Origin: Sphaerisporangium melleum
GTDB lineage: Bacteria > Actinomycetota > Actinomycetes > Streptosporangiales > Streptosporangiaceae
NCBI RefSeq assembly: GCF_014646695.1
Contig: NZ_BMNT01000004.1
Location: 1-57,035, forward strand
DNA: 57,035 nucleotides
Direction of reading: 5' to 3'
Shown: positions 34,407 through 42,944 of the stretch, piece after piece
How positions within the stretch are numbered: position 1 is the stretch's first letter
Layout of the letters: each line of letters starts with the position of its first letter
Program-made: the position numbers and the translations under genes
The notes under the pieces: generated by a model
What the model saw: only the letters and a program-made list of their open reading frames with translations
Told to the model about the DNA's origin: nothing
Databases searched by the model: none

Positions 34407-36158
34407 TCAGCGGGGAGTGCCGTGCCAGCTCTCCCACAGGGCGGCGTACGCGCCGCGCGCCGCGACCAGCTCCTCGTGCGAGCCCAGCTCGCTGACTCGG
34501 CCGTCCTCGACCACCGCGACCCGGTCGGCGTCGTGCGCGGTGTGCAGCCGGTGCGCGATGGCGATCACCGTGCGGCCCGCCAGGACGGCGGCGAGCGAGC
34601 GCTCCAGGTCGCGGGCGGCGCGCGGGTCGATCAGCGAGGTCGCCTCGTCCAGCACCAGCGTGTGCGGGTCGGCCAGCACCAGCCGGGCCAGCGCGATCTG
34701 CTGGGCCTGCGCGGGTGACACCGCCAGGCCGCCGGAGCCGACCCGGGTGTCCAGGCCGTCCGGCAGCGCATCGACCCAGTCGAGCGCGTCGACGGCGGCC
34801 AGCGCGTCCCGCACGGCGGCGTCCTCGGCGTCCGGCCGGGCGATGAGCACGTTGTCGCGCAGGCTGCCGCGGAACACGTGGTGCTCCTGGGTGACCAGGG
34901 CCACGTGCCCGCGCAGCTCGGGAAGCGGCAGCTCGACCAGCGGGACGCCGCCGACCTCGACCGCCCCGGTGCGCGGCCCGTGGATGCCCGCCAGCAGGCG
35001 GCCCAGCGTGGACTTGCCCGCGCCGGACGGGCCCACCATGGCGAGCCGCTCGCCGGGGGCGATCTCCAGTGAGACGCCGTGCAGCACGTCGTGGCCCTCG
35101 CGGTAGGCGTACCGGACGTCCTCGGCGGTGAGCCGCTCGCCCCCGGGCCGCCGGTCGCCCGCGCTGCGGTCGTCGGGGACGCCGGCCACGCCGAGCAGCC
35201 GGGCCATGGACGCCCCGCCGACCTGCAGCTCGTCCACCCAGGACAGCAGCCGGTCGAGCGGGTCGATGAGCTGCTGGACGTACAGCGTGGCCGCGGTGAC
35301 CTGGGCCAGCGCGACCCAGCCGTTCAGGTAGAACAGGCCACCGGCCAGCAGCGTCGCCACGATGGGCAGCACGTAGCCGAACTCCACGGCGGGGAACCAC
35401 ACGGTGCGCAGCCTCAGTGTGTAGCGCTCGGCGGCCCAGGACCGGGCGATGTCCCGGTCGGTGCGCTCGTGCCTTGTGCCCTGCAGGCCGAACGCCTCGA
35501 CCGTCCTCGCGCCCTCGACCGTCTCGCTCAGCCCGTCGGTCATCTCGGCGTACGCGGCGTTCTCCCGCAGATAGCCGTCCCTGGCCCGCTTGAGGTACCA
35601 CCGGGTGCTGATCCACAGCAGCGGGACGGCGACCAGCGACGGGAGCAGCAGCAGCGGCCCGACCAGGGCGAGCGCGCCCAGCACGAACGCGCCGGCCACC
35701 ACGGCGATCAGCGTCTCGGGGACGGCCTGCCGCACGGTGCGCGACAGCGCGTCCACGTCGCGCGAGGTGCGGGTGACCAGGTCGCCGGAGCCCGCGCGCT
35801 CGACGGTGGACAGCGGCAGGGCGAGGACGCGGTCCACGAACTCCTCGCGCAGCTCGGCGAGGACCTTCTCGCCGAGCTTGGCCGAGACGTAGACGGCGAA
35901 GCGGATCAGCACGGCCTGCACGGCGATGAAACCGGCGATCGCCAGCGCGATCTGGTCGACGTTCACGCCCGTGCCGTCGCGGACGCCCTCGACCAGCTCG
36001 CCGAGGAGCCGTGGCCCGGCGAGCCCGGCGACGGCGGCCAGGCCGTGCAGGCCGAGCGCGAGCGCCAGGCGGCCGGGGTACTTCAGGGTGAGCCGCCGCG
36101 CGTAGGCCCGCACCTGGGCCTGGTCGGCGACCGGCAGAATCTGTCTCTGGGCGCTCAT
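34407..36158 (-). CDS. ABC exporter half, ATP-hydrolysing partner (TMD-NBD)
   Basis: A 583-residue half-transporter: six transmembrane helices, then an NBD with a normal Walker A (GPSGAGKST), Q-loop (LVTQEHH), Walker B with catalytic Glu (TLVLDEATS) and switch His (AIAHRLH). Its ABC signature, however, reads VSPAQ instead of LSGGQ. The partner gene just upstream has the opposite defects. Together they can form one complete ATP site (this Walker A with the partner's SGGQQ) and one dead site. It begins 1 nt after the partner's stop codon. Cargo unknown; multidrug-type exporter by family. Confidence 0.88.
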   Translation of the reverse strand: MSAQRQILPVADQAQVRAYARRLTLKYPGRLALALGLHGLAAVAGLAGPRLLGELVEGVRDGTGVNVDQIALAIAGFIAVQAVLIRFAVYVSAKLGEKVLAELREEFVDRVLALPLSTVERAGSGDLVTRTSRDVDALSRTVRQAVPETLIAVVAGAFVLGALALVGPLLLLPSLVAVPLLWISTRWYLKRARDGYLRENAAYAEMTDGLSETVEGARTVEAFGLQGTRHERTDRDIARSWAAERYTLRLRTVWFPAVEFGYVLPIVATLLAGGLFYLNGWVALAQVTAATLYVQQLIDPLDRLLSWVDELQVGGASMARLLGVAGVPDDRSAGDRRPGGERLTAEDVRYAYREGHDVLHGVSLEIAPGERLAMVGPSGAGKSTLGRLLAGIHGPRTGAVEVGGVPLVELPLPELRGHVALVTQEHHVFRGSLRDNVLIARPDAEDAAVRDALAAVDALDWVDALPDGLDTRVGSGGLAVSPAQAQQIALARLVLADPHTLVLDEATSLIDPRAARDLERSLAAVLAGRTVIAIAHRLHTAHDADRVAVVEDGRVSELGSHEELVAARGAYAALWESWHGTPR

Positions 36159-36159
36159 G

Positions 36160-37851
36160 TCAGCCCTCTCCGCGGGTCACGGTCGCGGCGTACTCGGGGT
36201 CCGCGGTCAGCAGGGCGCGGTGGGCGCCTTCGGCGCGCACCCGGCCGTCCTGCAGGAAGATCACGGTGTCGGCGCGGTCGAGCACCAGCGGGCTGGTCGT
36301 GCAGACCAGCGTCGTCCGGCCCTGTCGCGCCTTGGCGAGCCGGTCGGCGATGCGGGCCTCGGTGTGCGCGTCCACCGCGCTGGTGGGCTCGATGAGGATC
36401 AGCACCTCGGGGTCGGCGAGCAACGCCCTGGCCAGGCGCAGGCGCTGCTGCTGACCGCCGGAGAACTCCCGGCCCGCCTCGGCGATCTGGGAGTCCGTCC
36501 CGTCGGGCAGCGCGTCGACGATGTCCTCGGCGCAGGCGGCGTGCAGGGCCTCGCGCAGGTGGTCCGCGTCGGCGCGGCCCCTGACGTCCAGCTGGTCCGC
36601 CAGGCGCCCGCCGAACAGCCGGGCGGCGTTGTCGGCGACCAGGATGCGGCTCCTGACCTCCCGGGTCGGCAGGTCGGCGAGCGGGACGCCGCCGAAGGTC
36701 ACCTCGGCCGCGGTGTAGTGGCCGAGCCGCTCGGCCACCGCGATGGCGTCCTCGGGGACGGCGCAGGCCAGGGCGGTGAACCGGCCGTGTTCCAGCGTGA
36801 CGCCGGAGGCGGCGTCCACCAGGTCGCCGCCCTCGGTGGTGGCGGTGCCCTCGCCGGCGATCTCGGGGTCCAGCGACAGGATGCGGACGACCCGGCGCGC
36901 GGCCACGTGGCCCTTGGTGAGCCGGTCGGCCGCCTCGGTGAGCGTGCGCAGCGGGCCGACGAGGAACAGCGCGTACCCGTAGAAGGAGACCAGCTGGCCG
37001 ACGGTGATCGTGCCGTCGAGCGCGAAGTGCGCGCCGCGCCAGGTGACGAACGCGATCAGGATGCCGGGGAGCAGCAACTGGGCGCCCTCCAGCGTCGCGT
37101 CGATGGAGGCCACCCGGACGCCGGCCGCGCGGACCTGCTGGGACTCCTCGCGGTAGCGGCCGGCGAAGACGGCCTCGCCGCCGATGCCGCGCAGCACGCG
37201 CAGGCCGGCGACGATGTCGGAGGCGCGGGTGGCGAGGTCGCCCTGCAGGTCGCGGTGCCGGTGCTGCCTGCGGTGCAGCGGCCTGAGCAGCGGCGTGACC
37301 GCGACCGCCATCAGCGGCACGCCGGCCAGCACCATCAGGCCGAGCTGCGATGAGGTGACCAGCAGGATCACCGTGACCGTGCCGATCGCGACGACCGCGC
37401 CGACGCCGCGCAGCAGGACGTCCACGGCGTTGCCGATGTTGGCGATGTCGGAGTTGCCGACGCTGATGACCTCGCCGGTGGACAGCCGCTTGGGCAGGGT
37501 CGGGCCGAGCCGGGTGGCCTGGCGGACGGTGACCTGGACCGTGCGGTAGGCGGCGGACAGCCAGTTGTAGACGGCCAGGCGGTGGCGCATCACGCCGCCG
37601 AAGGCGGTGAGGGCGCCGAGGCCGAGCAGGATCGCCGACCAGCGCACCAGGCTCTCGGCGTCGCGGGCGGTCAGCCCGTCGATCGCCTTGCCCAGGGTCA
37701 GCGGGACCATCGCCTGCCCCAGCCACCACAAGATGGCGTAGCCGATGCCGATGAGCAGCGGGCCTGCCTGACCACGCGCGATCCACCACAGGTACCGGAA
37801 CGGGCTGCGGGCATCGGGAACGCCGGGATCGGCGACGGGAAGTGAGCGCAT
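36160..37851 (-). CDS. ABC exporter half, degenerate NBD partner (TMD-NBD)
   Basis: A 563-residue half-transporter with a normal six-helix membrane domain, but an NBD in which the Walker A glycines and Lys are absent (FTALACAVPEDAIAVAERLG stands where GxxGxGKST is expected). The Walker B Asp is replaced (LILIEPTSAVD) and the switch His is missing (VCTTSPLV). The signature FSGGQQQRLRLARAL is intact. It can lend its signature to the partner's ATP but should not bind ATP itself in the usual way. The ATG at 37851 has GAGGGGG 5 nt upstream. Confidence 0.85.
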   Translation of the reverse strand: MRSLPVADPGVPDARSPFRYLWWIARGQAGPLLIGIGYAILWWLGQAMVPLTLGKAIDGLTARDAESLVRWSAILLGLGALTAFGGVMRHRLAVYNWLSAAYRTVQVTVRQATRLGPTLPKRLSTGEVISVGNSDIANIGNAVDVLLRGVGAVVAIGTVTVILLVTSSQLGLMVLAGVPLMAVAVTPLLRPLHRRQHRHRDLQGDLATRASDIVAGLRVLRGIGGEAVFAGRYREESQQVRAAGVRVASIDATLEGAQLLLPGILIAFVTWRGAHFALDGTITVGQLVSFYGYALFLVGPLRTLTEAADRLTKGHVAARRVVRILSLDPEIAGEGTATTEGGDLVDAASGVTLEHGRFTALACAVPEDAIAVAERLGHYTAAEVTFGGVPLADLPTREVRSRILVADNAARLFGGRLADQLDVRGRADADHLREALHAACAEDIVDALPDGTDSQIAEAGREFSGGQQQRLRLARALLADPEVLILIEPTSAVDAHTEARIADRLAKARQGRTTLVCTTSPLVLDRADTVIFLQDGRVRAEGAHRALLTADPEYAATVTRGEG

Positions 37852-37981
37852 GACCCCCTCAGGCTGACAGCCCGGAAGGAGCCCCGGCAAACGAATTTCC
37901 GGCCGCCGCACCCATTCACCTGCCTGAATCCGGTGTGCGGCCGAAGTTTCCGTGAAGATCTTCCACTTCTCACGATCAGAC

Positions 37982-37997
37982 GTCAACGGCGGTTGAC
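37982..37997. promoter_or_regulatory. Operator 1 of the HTH/Clp_N operon (GTCAA-N6-TTGAC)
   Basis: A perfect inverted repeat GTCAACGGCGGTTGAC. Its right arm TTGAC is also the first five bases of the -35 box. The same GTCAA-N6-TTGAC pattern recurs 28 bp downstream. Confidence 0.6.
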
Positions 37998-38022
37998 AGA
38001 CCCTCTGCCGTCAACCTACATT
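37993..38022 (+). promoter_or_regulatory. Vegetative promoter of the HTH/Clp_N operon
   Basis: TTGACA (37993-37998), an 18-bp spacer and TACATT (38017-38022): a near-consensus housekeeping-sigma promoter. The start ATG at 38030 lies 7 nt after the -10 box, so the mRNA is probably leaderless. Confidence 0.65.
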
Positions 38023-38025
38023 GAC
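38010..38025. promoter_or_regulatory. Operator 2 of the HTH/Clp_N operon (GTCAA-N6-TTGAC)
   Basis: GTCAACCTACATTGAC, the second copy of the 16-bp pattern, covering the -10 box. The two centres lie 28 bp apart, on nearly the same face of the helix. Binding would block RNA polymerase. Confidence 0.6.
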
Positions 38026-38029
38026 GGAC

Positions 38030-38263
38030 ATGAGCGATACGGCACAGCTGGCCGCCGACGCCGGCAGCCGCGATCCCGCCGTGGGCCTGCGGGCCGTGCG
38101 GGCGTTGCGGATTCTGGTCGAGCGGCTCGAGGCACTCCAGGTCGACAACGCCCGCGAACAGGGCTGGACCTGGCAGGAGATCGCGGTCCTGCTCGGCGTG
38201 ACCCGGCAGGCCGTCCACAAGAAGCACGCGGGCGGCCGCGGACTGCTACGACGGGAGAGATGA
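38030..38263 (+). CDS. Small helix-turn-helix protein paired with a Clp_N protein
   Basis: A 77-residue protein: an N-terminal helix (LRALRILVERLEALQVDNAREQG) and a C-terminal HTH (WTWQEIAVLLGVTRQAVHKKHA). It is the usual upstream partner of short Clp_N proteins in actinomycetes and probably an autorepressor acting at the two GTCAA-N6-TTGAC sites that overlap its own promoter (inference). Its stop codon is 1 nt before the Clp_N start, so translation is coupled. Confidence 0.8.
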   Translation: MSDTAQLAADAGSRDPAVGLRAVRALRILVERLEALQVDNAREQGWTWQEIAVLLGVTRQAVHKKHAGGRGLLRRER

Positions 38264-38264
38264 G

Positions 38265-38825
38265 ATGTTCGAACGGTTCCATGCCGACGCCCAGCAGGCC
38301 GTGGTCCACGCCCAGCACGAGGCCACCGTCCTGCGCCACGACAAGATCGGCACCGAGCACGTCCTGCTCGGGCTGCTCGCCCAGCCCGGCTCGGTCGCCG
38401 CGCGGGTCCTGGCCCGCCACGGCCTCGACCACGACACGGCGGGCGACGCGGTGACCCGCGCACTCCAGTCGCGGACCGGCGACGGCGCCGAGGACATCGA
38501 CGCCGACGCGCTGGAGTCGATCGGCATCGATCTGGACGCGATACGCCAGAAGGTCGAGGCCGCCTTCGGGCCCGGCGCGCTGGACCGCGACCCGCGGCGC
38601 CCGTCACGGCGCCTGGGCGGGCACATCCCCTTCAGCCCACGGGCCAAGAAGGTGCTCGAACTGTCGCTGCGCGAGGCCATCAACCTGGGCCACAACTACA
38701 TCGGCGACGGCCACATCCTGCTCGGCCTCCTCCGCGAGGGCGACGGCCTGGCCGCCCGTGTCATGACCGAAGCCGGCATCGACCTCACCACACTCCGCCA
38801 GGAGATCCGCGCCGAACTCAACTGA
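38265..38825 (+). CDS. Clp_N-domain protein without ATPase domains
   Basis: A 186-residue protein made of two Clp_N repeats: MFERFHADAQQAVVHAQHEA...IGTEHVLLGLL and PFSPRAKKVLELSLREAINLGHNYIGDGHILLGLL. This is the substrate/adaptor-binding N-terminus of ClpC with no AAA module. Such proteins may act as adaptors or decoys for ClpC, or bind phospho-arginine-like marks; unproven here. The ribosome site GGGAGAG overlaps the end of the HTH gene. Confidence 0.85.
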   Translation: MFERFHADAQQAVVHAQHEATVLRHDKIGTEHVLLGLLAQPGSVAARVLARHGLDHDTAGDAVTRALQSRTGDGAEDIDADALESIGIDLDAIRQKVEAAFGPGALDRDPRRPSRRLGGHIPFSPRAKKVLELSLREAINLGHNYIGDGHILLGLLREGDGLAARVMTEAGIDLTTLRQEIRAELN

Positions 38826-38931
38826 CAGAGATGATGCAGGTGAGCGCCTCCCGCCAGGGGCCATCAATGGACCGACCCGCCCCACGGTGACCGTCGCACC
38901 GTCTGCGCCGTCCCAGGCGGCCCGCTCGGGA

Positions 38932-38957
38932 GAGCGGACCGCCGCGGGCGTCCGCTC
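38932..38957. terminator. Hairpin between convergent Clp_N and MFS genes
   Basis: An 8-bp perfect stem (GAGCGGAC / GTCCGCTC) with a 10-nt loop between two convergent stop codons. Confidence 0.45.
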
Positions 38958-39005
38958 AGCCGGCGGCGGCCGCCTGCTTTCCGGTGGAGGGGGAGAAATG
39001 TCGGA

Positions 39006-40337
39006 TCACAGGCGCGCCGTGTCCGGGACGGGTTCGGCGGCCATTCGCGTGACGACCGAGCGCCACAAGGCGAGTTGCGCCAGGCCGAGGATCACGGCGA
39101 AGAGCATCAGTGTCCACATGCCGGCCCGTTGCGCGAGCGTGCCCGCCAGCCAGGGGAACACGGCTCCGCCGATGAGCGACACGCCGTTGGTCACCCCGAT
39201 GACCGTGGGCACCAGGCGCGCGTCGGTCAGCCTCGGCACCATCGCCATGACGGTGGGGAAGATCGGCCCGAGGAAGAAGCCGAGCAGCACGAAACCGGCG
39301 GCGGCCACGAAAGGAACCGGCGCCAGCCAGGTCAGCACGGCGGCGGCGGTGACGCCGGCCAGGCACGCGTAGAGCATGCCGGCGACTCCCAGCCCGGCGC
39401 GGGCGGAGGCCGGGCTGATCAGGAACCGGCCCAGCGTGAGGCCCAGCCAGTATCCGCTGATGGTGTACCCGGCCATCAGGCTCGGCTGTGCCTGCTCCTC
39501 GACGAGGTAGCTGAACCCCCAGTTGCCCACACCGAGCTCCAGGCCGACGTACACGGCCAGGAGCGCCGACGCCAACAGCACCGCGGGCGATCGCAGGGCA
39601 CGGACCAGCAGGCCACGCCCGTTCAGCTCCGGACCTGGAGAAGCCGCCGCGCTCTGGACACCGTGGGCGGCGCCCGAGGCGGCGTCCACGGCATGGGTGG
39701 CGGGGGGACCGTCCACAGCGCGACGGGTCTGGTCGACGCCGGTGCGGACCTCGTCGCGTGCACTCTCCTCGCGGCGGGCCGGGACGTCGTCCCTGGGGTA
39801 GATCACGAGGAAGCCGGCCAGCAGGGGAAGGGCGAGCAGGGCGAGCACCAGCCACACCGCCGTCCACGGCGCCAGGGTGATGATCCACGCGGCCATCAGG
39901 GGTCCGAGCAGCGCCCCGACCCCGAAGAAGGCGTGCAGGCGATTCAGCAGCGTGGTGGCCCGGGGCAGCCTGGTGAGGTAGGTGTTGAGCGCGGCCTCCA
40001 GGATGCCGATGCCGTACCCCGCGACCACCTGCACCGCCACCAGCGCCAGGAACGGCGGCAGGGTCGCGGTGTACAGCGCGGCCAGCACGCACGCGCCGCA
40101 GCCCACCGCCAGGGTCAGCCGGATGCCCAGGCGCTGGATCAGCGCGCCGGCCGTGGTCCCGGCGAGCATGAAGCCGGCGGAGAAGGTGAAGAACGTGATC
40201 CCGATCGTGGCGTTGTCCACGCGGTAGTCGGCGATCTGCGACGGCAGCAGCACGCCCCCGACGCCGGCGCTGACACCGACGTACACGAAGGCGACGTACG
40301 CCAGCACGACCGACGCTCGGCGCATACCGCTAGACAT
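39006..40337 (-). CDS. MFS transporter 1, paralogue of the gene at 46517
   Basis: A 443-residue major facilitator with 12 predicted helices and a roughly 60-residue charged cytoplasmic loop in the middle. The first half contains VSAGVGGVLLPSQIADY, NATIGITFFTFSAGFMLAG and a long stretch repeated almost unchanged in the second MFS gene of this window; the two clearly arose by duplication, and parts of their upstream regions also match. Substrate unknown: FucP/YbjJ-like general look. The ATG has GGGGGG 11 nt upstream; an ATG 4 codons later is possible. It lies directly downstream (same strand) of the four-peptide region. Confidence 0.82.
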   Translation of the reverse strand: MSSGMRRASVVLAYVAFVYVGVSAGVGGVLLPSQIADYRVDNATIGITFFTFSAGFMLAGTTAGALIQRLGIRLTLAVGCGACVLAALYTATLPPFLALVAVQVVAGYGIGILEAALNTYLTRLPRATTLLNRLHAFFGVGALLGPLMAAWIITLAPWTAVWLVLALLALPLLAGFLVIYPRDDVPARREESARDEVRTGVDQTRRAVDGPPATHAVDAASGAAHGVQSAAASPGPELNGRGLLVRALRSPAVLLASALLAVYVGLELGVGNWGFSYLVEEQAQPSLMAGYTISGYWLGLTLGRFLISPASARAGLGVAGMLYACLAGVTAAAVLTWLAPVPFVAAAGFVLLGFFLGPIFPTVMAMVPRLTDARLVPTVIGVTNGVSLIGGAVFPWLAGTLAQRAGMWTLMLFAVILGLAQLALWRSVVTRMAAEPVPDTARL

Positions 40338-40790
40338 GGCCACGAATCCCCCCGATGACGGCACTCGGCGCGGACAGCCCCGGACGACCGCGAAGGTCGC
40401 GGACGCGGTTGGCGCCATCGGCGGATGAATCGAGGCCACCAAGGGGATGAAGCGGTGCAATATTACCGAATCACCCCGGACAGGCCCAGAGGTCACAGCA
40501 CTCGGCGAGGCGAGGCGGACGCGGAGCGGGGGCGAGGTGGCCGGGCGAGCGGTGCGGCCGTCCTGGAGCAGGTCCTGGAATGGAACCCGGAAAGGTCCGG
40601 CGGAAGTCCAGGGATCGCGGGAAAGGTGCCGCGCTTTTCACGTTCTCTCCGGCGACGCCGTCAAGCCCCGGTACGCGGAGGGCGACGATTCTGGTCGGCC
40701 GGGTCGTGCTGTTCACTTCTCGGCGGGCGGTCCCGCCGGATCACTCAGATATCACTCGACATGGTGCGATTGATTCTCGAAAGGAGATTC
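40338..40790. other. Gap between MFS 1 and peptide gene 1
   Basis: About 450 bp without a convincing gene. The first 130 bp on the MFS side resemble the segment upstream of the second MFS gene (shared GGACGACC and CATCGGC...GGAT blocks), suggesting the duplication included the promoter. The rest has short Arg/Gly-rich frames only. Confidence 0.5.
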
Positions 40791-40919
40791 TCAGTCCCAG
40801 GTGGTGCCGGCGGTGCGGGAGTAGCCGTCCCAGGTGGTGCCCGCGGTGCGCGAGTACGAGTCCCAGGTGGTGCCGGCGGAGCGAGCGGAACGGGCGGCGG
40901 AGAAGGTGATGGCGGTCAT
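40791..40919 (-). CDS. TTWD-repeat peptide 1 (42 aa)
   Basis: A 42-residue peptide of no family I recognise. After MTAITFSAARSARS it consists of AGTTWDSYSRT, AGTTWDGYSRT and AGTTWD: 2.5 copies of an 11-residue (33-bp) repeat. Trp19, Tyr22, Trp30, Tyr33 and Trp41 are evenly placed; there is no Cys. AAGGA lies 7 nt before the ATG. An in-frame upstream extension (starting MSWACSLL) is rejected because copy 3 has a stop there. Four near-identical copies occur in 3.3 kb, each with the same upstream segment, while the spacers between them are unrelated. The short basic leader and repeated C-terminus recall modified-peptide precursors, but no dedicated enzyme is certain. Confidence 0.7.
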   Translation of the reverse strand: MTAITFSAARSARSAGTTWDSYSRTAGTTWDGYSRTAGTTWD

Positions 40920-41033
40920 TTCTTCGTCCTTTTCTCGGAGGCTTTTCGTGTTGTCCTTGCACGAACAACTCTCCGGCATTCCGACCCCTCGGAACAGACG
41001 ATTCGGCGGCAGCAAGCTGCACGCCCATGACAC
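40920..41033 (-). promoter_or_regulatory. Conserved upstream segment of peptide gene 1, with an 18-bp dyad
   Basis: This roughly 115-bp segment is present before all four peptide genes with few changes. Two blocks are identical in every copy: a 38-bp block ending at about 41025, and a block over 40951-40979 that holds the imperfect palindrome TTGTCCTTGCACGAACAA (40951-40968; 14 of 18 positions symmetric). It should contain the promoter and a regulator site. Matching dyads are at 41753-41770, 43105-43122 and 44069-44086. Confidence 0.55.
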
Positions 41034-41326
41034 CTTCCTGCCATGACCTCCGGGGCCGTACGGTCGAGGTCGGACGGCACGTGTGCACCGCTTGCGGTGT
41101 CAGCGCGCGGATCGCATCTGGGAAGGCGCTGGGGCTCGGCCGCATCGTGTACGTGTCCTCCTCTGAGCAACTGGTCACCTGGCTCGGCGAGCTCGGCGTG
41201 CCCGCTCCGCCGGTGCGGCCGCTGCCCATCCGGGAGGTGGTCCCCGGCGCCGTCGTGGACGGCCCGGTCCCGGGCCTGGCCGACGAGGTGCGCGAGCTGC
41301 ACCGCAGGTTCCACCGCGGCGAATGA
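41027..41326 (+). CDS. Unknown 99-residue protein with a possible zinc-binding CxxC
   Basis: Codon use looks coding. The N-terminus MTPSCHDLRGRTVEVGRHVC is followed by TACGVSARIASG, so Cys5/His6 and Cys20-x2-Cys23 could bind zinc; the rest contains VYVSSSEQLVTWLGELGV and an Arg/His-rich end. I recognise no family. The ATG lies in the outer edge of the peptide-1 upstream segment, so the two genes are divergent and may share a control region. Other peptide copies have no such neighbour. Confidence 0.5.
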   Translation: MTPSCHDLRGRTVEVGRHVCTACGVSARIASGKALGLGRIVYVSSSEQLVTWLGELGVPAPPVRPLPIREVVPGAVVDGPVPGLADEVRELHRRFHRGE

Positions 41327-41592
41327 CACTCATCGTGCGCCGGTGCGCGGGGATTCCGCGCATGGCTCACCGGCATGTGGAAGAACGCGGGGGGTTTCAC
41401 TGTACGGAAGGAGCGGGTTCAGCCGAACGAACCGGAGGCGGTGTGAATGGCGCTGATCTCAACGGCTCGCTGTTCGGTCTGACGCTCGGCCGGCCGGGTT
41501 CTTTCGGTGACCGGCGTGAATCACTTTCTCAGTAGCACTTGGGAGACTGGTCCATCGATTTCTGCGGGATAACCTTCGACCTGCTTTTCTGG

Positions 41593-41721
41593 TCAGTCCC
41601 AGGTGGTGCCGGCGGTGCGGGAGTAGCCGTCCCAGGTGGTGCCCGCGGTGCGCGAGTACGAGTCCCAGGTGGTGCCGGCGGAGCGAGCGGAACGGGCGGC
41701 GGCGAAGGTGATGGCGGTCAT
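41593..41721 (-). CDS. TTWD-repeat peptide 2 (42 aa)
   Basis: Same length and layout as peptide 1; the only residue change is Ser7 to Ala. All three AGTTWD units and both WDxY steps are conserved. The ribosome site AAGGA and the 18-bp dyad (41753-41770) are in the same places. It lies 673 bp from peptide 1; the DNA between has no similarity to other spacers. Confidence 0.7.
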   Translation of the reverse strand: MTAITFAAARSARSAGTTWDSYSRTAGTTWDGYSRTAGTTWD

Positions 41722-42944
41722 TTCTTCGTCCTTTTCTCGGAGGCTTTTCGTTTTGTCCTTGCACGAACAACTCTCCGGCATTCCGAGCCCTCGGAACAGA
41801 CGATTCGGCGGCAGCAAGCTGCACGCCCCTGACACCTTCCTGCCACCCGGTACGCGACGGGGCCCACACAAGCGGCGAGCCCACTGTCACCGCAGGTCAG
41901 CGGCGTGCAGCCGGACCGCCCGCCCACACCGCGCCCGGCGCTCCCATGGCACCATCCGGCCGTGACACCCTCGCACCTGAACGCGCGGGGCTTCCTGGCG
42001 CCCGGCCTGAGGGTCGGCGCCCAGTCGACATCCGCACCGGAACGCGCGGGCTCCCCGCGCCGGTGGCAAGGCTCCGGCGCAGCGAGTCGGCCCAGTGCCG
42101 TCGATGCGTTCGCCGCGGCGGCGTGGCCGGCGCCGGCGGTACACCGGGAGTTCTGACGGCGCCCCTGCGCCACACCCGCCTGCTCGTCCTCTGGGCCAGC
42201 CTGAATGCCGGTGCCAGGCCGCGAAGCACGCCCCTCGCGCCCGCGTACCGCTCCGGCGACCGAGGGGAGGACGGCGGGACGCTCCTGATGCGTCGTAGCG
42301 AACTCGGCGCCGCTGGGTGCCTCCTGGCGCGTCGTAGCGAACTCGGCACTCAAGCGGAGCGCCAAGCCGGGCGGCATCTCGGCAGCCGGCCCGGCCGCGC
42401 CCCCACTACCGCCGACCGCCCATCCCCGCCGGGCGCCTTCTTCCTCTCCGTCCCAGGGGCCCATCACTCGGCGCCGCGTCGGCGGGACGGTGTACGGCGA
42501 ACGACGGCGCCGCTTTACGGCGGGGACGCGGCGAACCTGTGGTCACCGCGCCGGGCACGAGAAGAGGTGAGGCCGTGGTCGCCTGCCCCGAGCCGGCCAT
42601 GCGTCACCGTCGAGCATGGGGGGCTTCGGCAGGGAACGATGTGACGGTGGCCCGGTGGCCGCGGGCGGAGCGGGGTTCGCCCGGTTCATTTCGGCGCCGA
42701 TCGCGATCGGCCGGCCGTGATTCCGTTCTCGCTGTTCCGAGAATTCCGGTTCTTCTGGTGGCGGGTGGCGGCCCGAACTTCGCCTGCGCTTCCCACCATC
42801 GTCGCCGGCCGCGATTCTCGTCCGGCGGAGAGCTGCTTTCGCTGCGTTTCCCCGGCGTTCGTTCCGCCGGTCTTTACTGAAGCGTGCGCTGGATCGTCTG
42901 CTCTTCGTCGTGTCGCCGGCCGTTGTCCACCCGGCGTGACATTC
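41722..42944. other. Spacer between peptide genes 2 and 3
   Basis: Apart from the conserved upstream segment of peptide 2 (to about 41845), the roughly 1.1 kb holds only Arg/Pro/Ala-rich frames on both strands with no domain, ribosome site or coding-type codon pattern. It contains a 27-bp direct repeat at 42282-42308 and 42321-42347. GC falls toward the peptide-3 end. I see no gene; it may be decayed sequence. Confidence 0.5.
42282..42347. repeat. 27-bp direct repeat, two copies 39 bp apart
   Basis: CTCCTG-RY-GCGTCGTAGCGAACTCGGC appears at 42282-42308 and 42321-42347, with two mismatches. In the minus frame it reads AEFATT(R/H)QE twice. It sits in otherwise featureless DNA and may be a dispersed intergenic repeat. 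Confidence 0.6.

Noticed and set aside
40917-41033. N-terminal extension of peptide 1 (MSWACSLLPPNRLF...)
   Set aside because: Copy 3 has an in-frame TAA just before its ATG, so the conserved upstream segment cannot be translated as part of the peptide.
40741-41400. Alternative minus-strand frame through peptide copy 1 giving repeated RRHHLG segments
   Set aside because: It is the same 33-bp repeat read one frame off. It varies by non-conservative changes among copies and has no start that fits the ribosome site; the MTAI frame does.
41946-42644. Plus-strand 232-codon frame between peptide copies 2 and 3
   Set aside because: No ribosome site, no domain, Arg/Pro-rich composition typical of non-coding GC-rich DNA.
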